A stretch of 64,000 nucleotides of DNA from Bacteroidota bacterium (GTDB taxonomy: Bacteria; Bacteroidota; Bacteroidia; Bacteroidales; FEN-979): positions 28,413-92,412 of the forward strand of contig JAPLDK010000010.1 of assembly GCA_026391775.1 (NCBI GenBank), written 5' to 3'. Numbering within the stretch: position 1 is the first letter of the stretch; each line of letters begins with the position of its first letter. A model generated the notes under the pieces. It had not been told where the DNA came from and ran no database searches. It saw nothing but the letters and a program-made list of their open reading frames with translations. A program made the translations under genes and the position numbers. Shown one piece after another: positions 47,641 through 56,628 of the stretch.

Positions 47641-49197
47641 TTAATTAATGATCATTCTTTTTGAAACTGTTTTTTCATCAGTAATAAGCCTGTATATATA
47701 TATTCCCGCATCGAGGTTTTTACCCGTTAGATCAAGCCCTTCAACATATTTTCCGGCAGTCAGGTATTTACGGTCAAGAAGAGTCACCACCAGATTCCCG
47801 TAAAGATCCTGGACAGTGAGGGAAACAATGGCTGGTTTATGCAGCTTAAACGACATATAAGTGAATGTTGTTGCTGGATTGGGATAATTCTGTTCCAATG
47901 CAATCGGGAGGCCCGGTTCAGATTCTGGAATGTGAAGGACATTTGCAGAATCTATAATTGCAGTCACAATACTAAGGAATGTATTATCGAGCCTTGCCCA
48001 GGCGGGGCGAACCATATTATCCCATGCCGAAATAGCCGTATAATCACCAAAAAAAACAGATGAATTCGGAAGGAAGGGGCTTTCACTGATCCGGTAATTC
48101 TGAAAGGTTTCTCCTCCATCATGTGAGGTCGCCATGTAAACGTCAGTTTGGTTATCGGAATGATTCCTACGATCGTAAAAAACGAAATACAGAATTCCAG
48201 TCGCCTGATCCACCGTCATCCAGGTAAAGAATTGCTGCTTCCCAGGTGGGTCATCGTTAACCCGTTTAGGGGCGCTCCAACTAAATCCACCATCTGTTGA
48301 CTTGACAAGAAAAATATCTGTATCCGTGCTGCCGTTCCTCTGGTCAGACCAGTTTATATAAATTGTTCCCCGGTATGGTCCCTGGCTAAGATCGCAACAG
48401 GTCACAGGCATGCCGTTGCAGCGTGAAATGCCAGGGATATAATAATTCCATCCTTCGGGAATATCTGACACGAAAACATTATCGGCAGGCCAGGTCAGCC
48501 CGCCGTCTGTGGATTTAGTAAAAACAAGGCCGGCCGGTCCCGCCCAGGAAACATAGATCTCGCCGTTCGGGCCAATTGCCGGTACCGCCCCTTCGACCGT
48601 ATTATCGCTGTCGATACAATCGCCGGCAACCCGGTTGATCCTTTTCGCCGGACTCCAGTTTTGCCCTCCATCTATGGAACGGGAAAAGAGAATCACAGAA
48701 CTGTCTGTATGGGCTGAACTCCCATACTTGTCAAATTGAGTCCAGGTCGAATAGATATTATTGGTCAGTTTGTCTACAACAGCCCATGCTTTATCCTGTT
48801 GTTTGCTGCCGTTCAGCCCCATGTATGAACCGTTATTCCAGGTTTGACCGTTATCGGTTGATTTCTGGCATACAATTCGGTCAAGAAATGCAGGTGGCGA
48901 TGGATTCGAGAGATGAAAAAAATAAAAGTTTCCGGCTGTATCAGCAACGACACAGGGATCTCCCCAGATACCATATGAGGAATTTAGCGTTCCGCTGGTC
49001 CAGGTCTGACCGTAATCAAGGGAGTAATAATAACTATCAATATTGGCACCGGCAACCAAAATGTTGGGAGATTTAGGATTAATAATTATTGATGGTTCTT
49101 CAGGATAGTTTAATGTACTGATCGTTACGTTCAGAAACTGAGAATATCCGGTAAACGTCATCCACAGAAAAAAAAATATTGAAAGAATGCCTTTCAT
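47641..49197 (-). CDS. T9SS-secreted sialidase-fold (BNR/Asp-box) protein
   Basis: 518-residue exported protein: signal peptide (ends TGYSQ), a six-blade beta-propeller with Asp boxes (SLDYGQTW, STDNGQTW, SIDGGQNW, STDGGLTW, STDGGFSW, SHDGGETF), and a T9SS sorting domain of ~85 residues (EQNYPNPATTFTYMSF, ending SKRMIIN). The fold is that of sialidases and related hydrolases, but I cannot assign the active-site residues, so function stays open. Its start is 39 nt after the stop of the TMTC-like gene. Confidence 0.85.
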   Translation of the reverse strand: MKGILSIFFFLWMTFTGYSQFLNVTISTLNYPEEPSIIINPKSPNILVAGANIDSYYYSLDYGQTWTSGTLNSSYGIWGDPCVVADTAGNFYFFHLSNPSPPAFLDRIVCQKSTDNGQTWNNGSYMGLNGSKQQDKAWAVVDKLTNNIYSTWTQFDKYGSSAHTDSSVILFSRSIDGGQNWSPAKRINRVAGDCIDSDNTVEGAVPAIGPNGEIYVSWAGPAGLVFTKSTDGGLTWPADNVFVSDIPEGWNYYIPGISRCNGMPVTCCDLSQGPYRGTIYINWSDQRNGSTDTDIFLVKSTDGGFSWSAPKRVNDDPPGKQQFFTWMTVDQATGILYFVFYDRRNHSDNQTDVYMATSHDGGETFQNYRISESPFLPNSSVFFGDYTAISAWDNMVRPAWARLDNTFLSIVTAIIDSANVLHIPESEPGLPIALEQNYPNPATTFTYMSFKLHKPAIVSLTVQDLYGNLVVTLLDRKYLTAGKYVEGLDLTGKNLDAGIYIYRLITDEKTVSKRMIIN

Positions 49198-49236
49198 CAG
49201 TAAGGGGAATTTCGAATATAAAGGTACAAAAGATTA

Positions 49237-51195
49237 TTACTTCCGGCGTGAATTCCAGCTTTCCAAATCCTTCTCGTTGATCTTAAAACCCAATTGTTTT
49301 GATTTCTCACCGTCGGAATAGGCATCAGAAAACCTGCCTGCCTGAGCATACGCGAGGGCCCTGAAGTAATAAAGCCTGCCATCGGAAGCGTCCATCCCTA
49401 TTGCGTTGCCGTAAGCAGCGATGGCTTCAATAGTCATATTTTTCCTGAAATAGCAGTAGCCGATTCCAAGGGCGGCTTCTTTCTGGGATTTATCCAACTC
49501 CAGGGCTTTTTTGAAATCGGCCATTGCTTCGTTATAACGGCTAAGATTGTCGGCATACAAGGTGCCACGTTTGATGTAGGCAAGGGTATAATCCGGATAA
49601 AGGCGGATGGTTTTGGTATACTCCGAATCAGCCTTTTCAAAATTACCCTTGTTGAACCAGGCAATTCCCAGGTTCAGCTGCGAAACCCGGTCAAACGGGC
49701 TGTCTTTCTCATGTAGACCGAGAACCTTTTTGAAATCGGCAATGGCCAGGTCACAATTTCTTTTCCTGTCAAGATAAAGTGTCCCCCTCATGGCATAAGG
49801 AGCGGCGGGAGAATTTTGTCTGCAGGCAATATCGGCATTTTCAAATGCTTTATCAAAGTCCATATTATGATAGTACAATACACTGAGTCCGTAATAACCT
49901 CTCCAATGCTGAGGATATTGGCGGACCACGTCTTCCCAGAAAGTGAAATTATCTTTCCAGGTTTTAATACGCTGAACCGTCAGTATGGACAAAGCTGCTA
50001 CTGCCACTAGAAGCAGGCCATGGGCCAGGTATTTCCAGGGATGTTGTTCACTGAAACGGGAATACAAATGGCCTGCAATAAAAAACAATCCGATAAAAGG
50101 GATATACGAATACCGTTCGTTAACAAGGCAATCCCCGACCGGTACCAGTTTAAGCATGACTGATATGGTAACTGCATAGAAGAGGAATCCGAAGAGATAT
50201 TCTTTTGATCTTTTAGCTGATATCAGGGTTGCGGAGATGAGGCCTGCAAAGACGACCGGAAGCAGGTAAAACCAAAATGGCAGACCAGAAAGCTTACTTT
50301 GTGAATACGGATGCACTGCACAGAGGTTGACTGGTATAAACATCCTGAAGATATAGTTCAGGAAGCTGTAACATCCATTAAGGATATTCATCAGAAAAGA
50401 GGTCTGGCTGCTGTTAATCACACTTCCCTCCACTGATGCCCTGATCGCCAGGAATCCGAAGAAAACAGAGAAAATGAAAAACGGAACTTTCTCAAGAATT
50501 ACATTCCCGGAAATTTTTCTGCCTTTATAGTAATCAAACACAAGGAAGAGGACAGGCAGAGTGATAGCCTGGGCTTTGGAGAGGTCCGAAAGAATAAAAA
50601 GAATAAAAGCAATTGCGATCTGCAGAAACCGACCCGATTTCAGGTAGCGGATGTAAACCAAAGCAGAAGCCAGGAAAAACATACTGTAAAGCACATCTTT
50701 TAATTCAGCCACCCAGGCCACGCTTTCGACATGCATTGGATGAATGCCAAACAAGAGTGCCGTTATCGCCGCAGTCTTCCATTCTTTTTTGTCCTTCAGT
50801 TCATAAACGACAAGAAACACGAGGGCTGTATTTATAAGATGAAGGAAAATATTGTTGAGGTGGAACCAGAAAGGGTTTAGTCCTCCGTAAATTCCTTGTT
50901 CCCCACCAGGAAAGATTATGTATTCAAGGTGGAACCAAAGCATGGTCAGGGGGTGATAATGTCCCATGTAATATGTAGAAAAAGAAAAGACTTTGGCAAA
51001 ATCGAAATTCCTGAGGAAAGGATTTTCCCATGTGTAGGTATGGTCGTCCCATAGAAGCAGGCCGTTGGTCAGCGCCGGAATATAAATGATGAATGTGAAA
51101 CCCACTATGACTAAAATGGGGAGGAGGACGTTCGTTCCCCTGGCGGGGGCCTGGATGATTTTGGTATTTTTAGATTTCTTCTGTTGTTTATTCAT
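49237..51195 (-). CDS. TMTC-like GT-C membrane protein with TPR domain
   Basis: 652-residue protein. Residues about 20-405 contain about ten membrane helices and a first-loop acidic motif LLWDDHTYTWENPF, the position of the catalytic Asp in GT-C mannosyl/aminoarabinosyl transferases. The motif GIHPMHVESVAWVAELKDVL is characteristic of the TMTC group. Residues about 415-640 are at least five TPRs (e.g. ADNLSRYNEAMADFKKALEL). Likely an O-glycosyltransferase-type membrane enzyme, although many bacterial members are untested. A second member is encoded at the right edge of the window (62883). Confidence 0.85.
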   Translation of the reverse strand: MNKQQKKSKNTKIIQAPARGTNVLLPILVIVGFTFIIYIPALTNGLLLWDDHTYTWENPFLRNFDFAKVFSFSTYYMGHYHPLTMLWFHLEYIIFPGGEQGIYGGLNPFWFHLNNIFLHLINTALVFLVVYELKDKKEWKTAAITALLFGIHPMHVESVAWVAELKDVLYSMFFLASALVYIRYLKSGRFLQIAIAFILFILSDLSKAQAITLPVLFLVFDYYKGRKISGNVILEKVPFFIFSVFFGFLAIRASVEGSVINSSQTSFLMNILNGCYSFLNYIFRMFIPVNLCAVHPYSQSKLSGLPFWFYLLPVVFAGLISATLISAKRSKEYLFGFLFYAVTISVMLKLVPVGDCLVNERYSYIPFIGLFFIAGHLYSRFSEQHPWKYLAHGLLLVAVAALSILTVQRIKTWKDNFTFWEDVVRQYPQHWRGYYGLSVLYYHNMDFDKAFENADIACRQNSPAAPYAMRGTLYLDRKRNCDLAIADFKKVLGLHEKDSPFDRVSQLNLGIAWFNKGNFEKADSEYTKTIRLYPDYTLAYIKRGTLYADNLSRYNEAMADFKKALELDKSQKEAALGIGYCYFRKNMTIEAIAAYGNAIGMDASDGRLYYFRALAYAQAGRFSDAYSDGEKSKQLGFKINEKDLESWNSRRK

Positions 51196-51234
51196 AATGT
51201 TCAGGATGCAGTCCTGAGCACAAAATTGCGAATT

Positions 51235-52878
51235 TTATGTATACAGGTAACGCTTGATTTTCTGCGTGGGAGTTTTTTCGAACGGGAATTCCTGTACAAC
51301 TATCCTTTGAACCTGGGAGAATTTATTTACTCTTGTATTCACGTATTGTAAAAGCTCAAGCTGGAGTTCATCAATCTTATGTTCAACGTAATTTGAGATG
51401 TCGTATTTGAGCTGGGAATAACGTTCTTCTATTTCCTCCCTGTTGAAGTGTACCAGGGCGACAAGTCTTTCCTGCTGAATTACCACTAATGAATCTACCA
51501 CATGCCGGAAGTTGTTGATGATGGACTCGATATCTTCAGGGTGGATGTTTTCCCCTCCCTGCCCGATAATAGTATTTTTAAGCCTCCCCTTTATATAGAG
51601 GTAACCGTCCTTATCAAAGATTCCCAGGTCACCTGTTTTAAACCAGCCATCGGCCGTGATAACTTCGGCAGTCAGCCCAGGTTCCTTATAGTATCCCTTC
51701 ATTACATTGGGTCCCTTTGCCCAGATCTCGCCTTCACCGGTCTTTTTATCGGGATGCTGAATGATCAGCTCTATCTCTTCTATAGCCGGACCGGTTGACT
51801 GAAGACGTGCATTCTGGGGGTTAAATCCGGCAAGTAGGGGAGAGGTCTCGGTAAGGCCGTAGCCTATTGCATAGGGAAACCTGGCTTCAATCAGAAACTT
51901 TTCTACCGTTTTATTGAGTTTGGCACCACCTACGCCAAAAAAACGGAGTTCGCCGCCAAAAGTTTGCATCAGCTTTTTACCAGCGGCAAGATTCAGCTTC
52001 TTTCTGAGGAATGGAACATGAATGGCCGTATGTAGAAGGAAATTCTTTTTAAAGGCAGGCTCGATGCGGTTTCTGAAGATCTTTTCAATAATCATAGGAA
52101 CGGTGAGCATGATCGTTGGTTTTACCTCCAGTAAGGCCGGCATAAGGACCGAAGGAGTCGGTAGTTTACCGAGATACCAGATCCCTGCTCCCCTTAGCAT
52201 TGGCAAGACCATGCCGATGGTGTTCTCATAAGTGTGGGAGAGCGGAAGTACCGAAAGAAAACGGTCAGTTTCATTGATCTCCTGTACCCGCCCGCTTTTA
52301 TCGGCTGTGAAACAAATATTCATGTGGGAGAGCATCACCCCTTTTGACTTGCCTGTGGTTCCTGAAGTGTAAATAATTGAAGCAAGGTCATCTTCCTTCA
52401 CGGAATATTCCATTTCTGGTTCCGCTGCAGGGTCAAACACTGGATCGCCGGGTTCAGGAACTTTTAAAGAGAAATCCTCGATCTTAATTCTCTTTGATGC
52501 AATTTCGGCAGGTATTGAATTAACCTTGGATTGCTGATTTTCCGAAAAGAATATTGCTTTTACTTCCGCATGTTCAAGAATATTTTTGATCTCATCTGGA
52601 TGAAAATCGGGAAGAAGTGGAACTGAGACAGCTCCCATAAATGTAACTGCATAATAGCTGGCGCCCCAGTTTGGCAACCCTGCACTCAGAATAGCAACCT
52701 TGTCGCCGGGTCTGATCCCGAGTTTTTCAAGGAAAGCAACAATAGCCCTGATGCGGCGGTTTAAATCCCCGTAAGTAAGCTGCTCACCTCCGATAATAGC
52801 CATGGCAGGACGTTTGCTATGTTTGCCAAGGGTAAGTTGGAATGCAGTTGGAAGAGTATTTCCGGCCTTAGAAACCAT
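51235..52878 (-). CDS. AMP-dependent acyl-CoA synthetase (FadD-like)
   Basis: Adenylate-forming ligase that activates a fatty or other carboxylic acid to acyl-CoA. Motifs: P-loop SIIYTSGTTGKSKGVMLSH (A3), GYGLTETSPLLAGF (A5), WFKTGDLGIFDKDGYLYIKGR (A7-A8), and the C-terminal catalytic Lys in KTPTQKIKRYLYT. 547 residues, cytoplasmic or membrane associated. An upstream in-frame GTG at 52884 is possible, but ATG 52878 gives a normal 22-nt distance from the promoter. Chain length preference is unknown. Confidence 0.92.
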   Translation of the reverse strand: MVSKAGNTLPTAFQLTLGKHSKRPAMAIIGGEQLTYGDLNRRIRAIVAFLEKLGIRPGDKVAILSAGLPNWGASYYAVTFMGAVSVPLLPDFHPDEIKNILEHAEVKAIFFSENQQSKVNSIPAEIASKRIKIEDFSLKVPEPGDPVFDPAAEPEMEYSVKEDDLASIIYTSGTTGKSKGVMLSHMNICFTADKSGRVQEINETDRFLSVLPLSHTYENTIGMVLPMLRGAGIWYLGKLPTPSVLMPALLEVKPTIMLTVPMIIEKIFRNRIEPAFKKNFLLHTAIHVPFLRKKLNLAAGKKLMQTFGGELRFFGVGGAKLNKTVEKFLIEARFPYAIGYGLTETSPLLAGFNPQNARLQSTGPAIEEIELIIQHPDKKTGEGEIWAKGPNVMKGYYKEPGLTAEVITADGWFKTGDLGIFDKDGYLYIKGRLKNTIIGQGGENIHPEDIESIINNFRHVVDSLVVIQQERLVALVHFNREEIEERYSQLKYDISNYVEHKIDELQLELLQYVNTRVNKFSQVQRIVVQEFPFEKTPTQKIKRYLYT

Positions 52879-52900
52879 CAACACTTTTTAAATGAGGCTG

Positions 52901-52908
52901 CAAATATA
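52901..52908 (-). promoter_or_regulatory. Promoter -7 box for the acyl-CoA synthetase gene
   Basis: TATATTTG (minus strand), exact TAnnTTTG, 22 nt before ATG 52878. The three genes downstream (to 45806) have gaps below 45 nt and may be read from here. Confidence 0.5.
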
Positions 52909-52957
52909 CAAAAAAAAATAGCGGATTAGTGAAATCATCACGATCATCACGACCATT

Positions 52958-53959
52958 TTAATAATGCGGATATACCCTGTGCAGGCTGTCGATAAGAGCC
53001 TGTGTTCCAGGGTCTTTTGGAATGTTTTCAAGACAAACAAGGCGTGCAGTTTTTTTTACGACATCCATCTTTACGGTATCCCACCATAAACAGGCAAGTC
53101 CGGCATATGTGCCGTAAATACCAGCTTTCATGTATGCTGCATTACCGGTTATGTTGGCAAATGATTCATGAGTATGCCCTCCGCAAAGAACATCAAACAA
53201 GGCTTCTCCCCTGGCATTCTTTAAGGCAGAAAACGCGATTGCATCGTCCTGGTCCAGAAGATGGGTCAGGAGTACGTTCATGTTGGCTGTTGTTAAAGCA
53301 CTTTTGATTTTTGACATGCTTGTTGATGTTGTGAGAGAGTAAATTCTCACTGTTTCCTGATCTTTGGAGTGGATGTTGTCAGTTGCAGCCACTCCGATAA
53401 TATTAAGCCGGAATTTACCCCGTTTGGATGAAAAAGACAAATAGTCGTTAGCCAGGTTCTCCGGCTGCCCGATATTGCATGCAACAATTTTCGGTTTCAG
53501 ACTTGATCTTGCCAGCATGGCTATCCCGTAAACCCAGTCATGGTTCCCCGGAACAATGGCATCGAAATTCAAATACTCCACTATCCGGGATTCGGCCATT
53601 CCATCGTATAAGTGGTCTGAATCGGCAGGCACTTTAAGATCGGGCCGGATTGAGCTGTCGGTATGGCCATCGCAACGTTTCACATCATAGCTGCGATGAG
53701 CCATAAAAAAATCGCCTGTGAGAACAAAATAAACAAAGGATGCGGTATCCCGAATGTTCTTAACCAAAGTTGCCAGGCCGGGGAGGTTCCGGGAATATTC
53801 ATGGATATCTCCGGTTGACACTATATATACCCTTATACCATGAAATGTCGTTGGAGTGGGGGGAGGTTCAGGGGTGGGACCTGTTGATTTCTTGCATTCA
53901 AGGAAAGCAAGAATTCCAGTCAGAATTAATATCTGCAGGGAATATCTCAAATATTTCAT
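52958..53959 (-). CDS. Exported metallophosphoesterase (5'-nucleotidase-like)
   Basis: About 333 residues with a signal sequence (MKYLRYSLQILILTG) and a Cys at FLEC followed by KKSTGP, which may be a non-standard lipobox. The calcineurin-like metal-binding set is complete: STGDIHE, VLTGDFF, VPGNHDW, LLTHLLDQD and CGGHTHES. It resembles the catalytic domain of UshA-type 5'-nucleotidases without the C-terminal substrate-binding domain. Probably hydrolyses nucleotide or other phosphate esters in the periplasm. Start at 53959: the longer frame passes through the promoter box. Confidence 0.87.
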   Translation of the reverse strand: MKYLRYSLQILILTGILAFLECKKSTGPTPEPPPTPTTFHGIRVYIVSTGDIHEYSRNLPGLATLVKNIRDTASFVYFVLTGDFFMAHRSYDVKRCDGHTDSSIRPDLKVPADSDHLYDGMAESRIVEYLNFDAIVPGNHDWVYGIAMLARSSLKPKIVACNIGQPENLANDYLSFSSKRGKFRLNIIGVAATDNIHSKDQETVRIYSLTTSTSMSKIKSALTTANMNVLLTHLLDQDDAIAFSALKNARGEALFDVLCGGHTHESFANITGNAAYMKAGIYGTYAGLACLWWDTVKMDVVKKTARLVCLENIPKDPGTQALIDSLHRVYPHY

Positions 53960-53985
53960 GATGGTCAGATCTGCAAGTGTTGTAT

Positions 53986-53993
53986 CAAAGGTA
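53986..53993 (-). promoter_or_regulatory. Promoter -7 box for the metallophosphoesterase gene
   Basis: TACCTTTG (minus strand), exact consensus, 26 nt before ATG 53959. It lies inside the longer open frame and excludes starts further upstream. Confidence 0.5.
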
Positions 53994-54197
53994 CGAAAAA
54001 AGGTCATTCTGTGTTTCATAACGATCATCACGTCATCACGAATTCCTGAAAACTTACATTTGGCTTTTTAAAAATTATAGTCAGGTAAATCGATCTTTTT
54101 ACATAGTACTTGATTGAGCATAATTATTTCTTATATTTACATGTGGAATAATTCTCTTTAATAACCTCCGGAAACTACAGATTTTATTGGATTGGAT

Positions 54198-54228
54198 TTT
54201 GCGAAACGAATAAGGCGTACTTAATTTG
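54198..54228 (+). promoter_or_regulatory. Promoter of asnA
   Basis: TTTG (54198-54201), 19-bp spacer, TTAATTTG (54221-54228; one mismatch to TAnnTTTG). The spacing is the Bacteroidota optimum. The predicted leader is about 55 nt and carries a strong Shine-Dalgarno-like AAAGGAGATC just before the ATG at 54291, unusual for this phylum. Confidence 0.55.
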
Positions 54229-54290
54229 CATCACATATAGATTAACAATATATTTCCCCAATAAACAAACAAAAAAAGGAGATCTAAAAC

Positions 54291-55421
54291 ATGGAAAACA
54301 AAAAAGCTGACCTGGCAGGCCCAGGGATCGGGAACTATGCCGATGTCGAAAAAATTCTCCCGAAGGATTACACATCATTGCTTGATCCCAAGGAAACTCA
54401 GAATGCTGTAACAGCAGTAAAACAGTACATCGAAGAAAATCTTTGCAAGGAGCTCAACCTGATGAGGGTCGAGTGTCCTCTGATTGTCGATGTCGAAAGC
54501 GGCGTCAATGACTACCTTGACAGGGACGGGTCAAGAACCCCTGTCGGGTTTCATATTAAAAACGATTATGACAAGCATCCCATCGATGCCCAGGTGGTGC
54601 AGGCTGCAACCAAATGGAAAAGAATGGCATTGAAACAATTCGGGATGAAAGTCGGCGAAGGCTTGTATACCGATATGCGGGCGGTTCGCAAGGATTACTT
54701 CCTTGATCATGACCACAGCGCGTATGTGGATCAGTGGGACTGGGAGAGAGTGATCACAAAGGAAGACCGCAACCTTCAGTTACTGACCGGAGTTGTGGAG
54801 AAAATCTGGAAGGTCCTCAAAGGTGCAGAAGAACATGCGATGAAGATTTTTCCGCAACTGAAAAGCAATAAGTATCCCAACCTTCCTGAAACGATCAAAT
54901 TCCTTCATGCCGAAGAGATCCTTGAACGGTTTCCGGATCTTCCCAGGAAGCAACGAGAAACTGAGATTCTCAAGGTATTCCCCGCAGTTTTCATTTACGG
55001 TATCGGCTGGACTCTGGCAGACGGTTATCCGCATGAAATGAGGGCTGCCGACTATGACGATTGGGTAACACCTACAGTATCGAAAGATGGCAGGCCCATG
55101 CACGGACTGAACGGGGATATCCTTGTTTGGAACTCAGTAACACAGCGCCGCCATGAACTGACTTCTATGGGGATAAGGGTAAATGCTGAAACCCTGAGGC
55201 AGCAACTCGAAATGACCAAACAGCTTGATTTTTTAAACTTCCCATACCATAAAGCAATTATCAATAATGAACTGCCACTCAGTATAGGTGGCGGGATCGG
55301 GCAGTCAAGGACTTACATGTATCTGCTAAAGAAAGCTCATCTTGGTGAAACAAGTGTGACCGTATGGCCAAAGATCCTGAAGGATATGTGCCATACCAAA
55401 CACATTCATGTGCTGGATTAA
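54291..55421 (+). CDS. asnA: Aspartate-ammonia ligase (asparagine synthetase A)
   Basis: Cytoplasmic enzyme that makes asparagine from aspartate, free ammonia and ATP (EC 6.3.1.1). It belongs to the class II aminoacyl-tRNA synthetase-like fold. Recognised AsnA stretches: LNLMRVECPLIVD, SGVNDYLDRDGSR, VDQWDWERVI, HGLNGDILVWN, SMGIRVN and LPLSIGGGIGQSR. The 376 residues are about 45 longer than E. coli AsnA, mainly in a central insert (about 190-230) found in other Bacteroidota members. Strong ribosome binding site upstream. It is followed 1.2 kb later by an ammonium channel gene, which fits an ammonia-assimilation theme. Confidence 0.95.
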   Translation: MENKKADLAGPGIGNYADVEKILPKDYTSLLDPKETQNAVTAVKQYIEENLCKELNLMRVECPLIVDVESGVNDYLDRDGSRTPVGFHIKNDYDKHPIDAQVVQAATKWKRMALKQFGMKVGEGLYTDMRAVRKDYFLDHDHSAYVDQWDWERVITKEDRNLQLLTGVVEKIWKVLKGAEEHAMKIFPQLKSNKYPNLPETIKFLHAEEILERFPDLPRKQRETEILKVFPAVFIYGIGWTLADGYPHEMRAADYDDWVTPTVSKDGRPMHGLNGDILVWNSVTQRRHELTSMGIRVNAETLRQQLEMTKQLDFLNFPYHKAIINNELPLSIGGGIGQSRTYMYLLKKAHLGETSVTVWPKILKDMCHTKHIHVLD

Positions 55422-55426
55422 AGTAT

Positions 55427-55897
55427 TTATTCAACAGGGGTTAGTTCGGTGTATATTTCACCGAACATGCTGATAAAATAAGTGCGTTTATCTGTATTGA
55501 CTCTGCGGAAAGGATTAATCGAACTGTTACTCTCATTGCAGGGTTTCCACACCAGGTCAGAATCCGCTACCACCTCATCGGGATAGCGGATTCTTATCAT
55601 TTCTTCGAATTTTTCTGTATCATGGTAATGCTCAGTTGCCGGGTGGGTAAAAGGAGTAAATGAAAGAATATTGCCGTTGAAGGCATCCACCTCGGCAATA
55701 CAGATCATCTTATCATTTATGAGCCAGTAAAGAATATAATAAGAAGCTCCGGGGTCATCGAGACGGTGAATGAATAAGCAATGGATCAGATCGACATTCT
55801 CCAGGCATCTCTGAAGTGTACATGGGTGAGGAAAATCGGATTCCTCTATCGAATTAATCGCGGCTTTTATAGCCTGTTCTCGCGTTATTGTTTCCAT
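55427..55897 (-). CDS. Hypothetical protein, 156 residues
   Basis: I do not recognise a family. The protein is acidic, soluble, without signal peptide or membrane helix. An N-terminal helix (ITREQAIKAAINSIEES) is followed by strands (YYILYWLINDKMICIAEVDAFNGNILSFTPF) that resemble a PepSY/DUF-type small sheet in layout, and a C-terminal YFISMFGEIYTELTPVE. Two Cys near residues 30-35 and one at about 125 are present. It has its own good promoter and converges on asnA with a 5-nt gap, which supports a real gene. Confidence 0.65.
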   Translation of the reverse strand: METITREQAIKAAINSIEESDFPHPCTLQRCLENVDLIHCLFIHRLDDPGASYYILYWLINDKMICIAEVDAFNGNILSFTPFTHPATEHYHDTEKFEEMIRIRYPDEVVADSDLVWKPCNESNSSINPFRRVNTDKRTYFISMFGEIYTELTPVE

Positions 55898-55906
55898 AGG
55901 TGATAG

Positions 55907-55938
55907 CAAATATAATTAATTATGAGTGCAAAGTCAAA
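55907..55938 (-). promoter_or_regulatory. Promoter for the 156-residue hypothetical gene
   Basis: Minus strand: TTTG (55935-55938), 20-bp spacer, TATATTTG (55907-55914), both boxes exact. The -7 box ends only 9 nt before ATG 55897, so the leader is very short. Confidence 0.6.
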
Positions 55939-55993
55939 TGGTTGAGGATATTACCATATTATGGACAGTGTACTTGCAATGTTCCATGTTAAT

Positions 55994-56007
55994 TATTACC
56001 GGTAATA
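55994..56007. repeat. 14-bp perfect palindrome
   Basis: TATTACCGGTAATA reads the same on both strands. It lies immediately before the GH3 remnant and could be a former operator of that gene; no other copy was noticed and no role is established. Confidence 0.4.
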
Positions 56008-56472
56008 TTTCCCCCTTTACAAGGATAAGTCCATGCCGGTTGAGCAAAGGGTAATTGATCTTCTCGAGAAGATGACCACAGAGGAAAAGATTGACATGCT
56101 GGGGGGCTATGAAGGTTTTTATATAATGCCGAATACCAGGCTCGGTATTCCTGCAATAAAAATGGCTGACGGCCCCCTGGGTGTGAGAAACTATGGAGTT
56201 GCAACGGCTTTCCCGGGAGGGATATCTTTTGCAGCCACCTGGAACACTGCCCTGGTTAATAAATACGGTGAAGCCATTGGCAAGGAAGCAAGATCAAAGG
56301 GAGTTCACATCATGCTGTCACCGGGAGTGAATATCTGCCGGGCTCCTATGTGCGGAAGGAATTTTGAGTATTATGGTGAGGATCCGTCATACATTTCGCC
56401 GGTGATTATGAATTCCTTGTTGGTGCCTCCAGCCGTGATATCAGGCTAAAGGCCAGCAGGAAGATTCAATAG
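56006..56472 (+). pseudogene. GH3 beta-glucosidase remnant, both ends joined by internal deletion
   Basis: From about 56006 the frame reads YKDKS then MPVEQRVIDLLEKMTTEEKI, the start of mature GH3 beta-glucosidases, and continues through KMADGPLGVRNYG, TAFPGGI and GRNFEYYGEDPSYIS. At about 56392-56400 homology stops. In the +2 shifted frame the next codons give AGDYEFLVGASSRDIRL, then KASRKIQ and a TAG at 56470, which is the C-terminal end of the fibronectin-like domain of GH3 enzymes. So about 600 residues, including the nucleophile Asp, are missing. A stop at 56003 and the absence of a signal peptide show that the 5' end is lost too. Not functional. An ATG-started frame of 138 codons (56033-56449) exists but ends in a meaningless tail. 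Confidence 0.88.
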
Positions 56473-56536
56473 TTTGCTGGACACCTTAAATGACAACCAC
56501 TATCATTTCTTGTCTGGAAATTTTCCCGATTCGTTT

Positions 56537-56567
56537 TTTGTTTGTTAGAAAATTAACAATATTTTTG
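56537..56567 (+). promoter_or_regulatory. Promoter of the Rh-type ammonium channel gene
   Basis: TTTG (56537-56540), 19-bp spacer, TATTTTTG (56560-56567): both Bacteroidota boxes exact at optimal spacing. Leader about 55 nt to ATG 56629. Best promoter in the window. Confidence 0.72.
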
Positions 56568-56628
56568 CGCCCTTCAAATTAAGAAATTCACTAAGGTCAA
56601 TCTACGTATTACTCTAAAATAAAGCTCC

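Noticed and set aside
51207..51221. Short inverted repeat CAGGA/TCCTG between two operon genes
   Set aside because: Only a 5-bp stem without T run; not enough for a terminator or operator.
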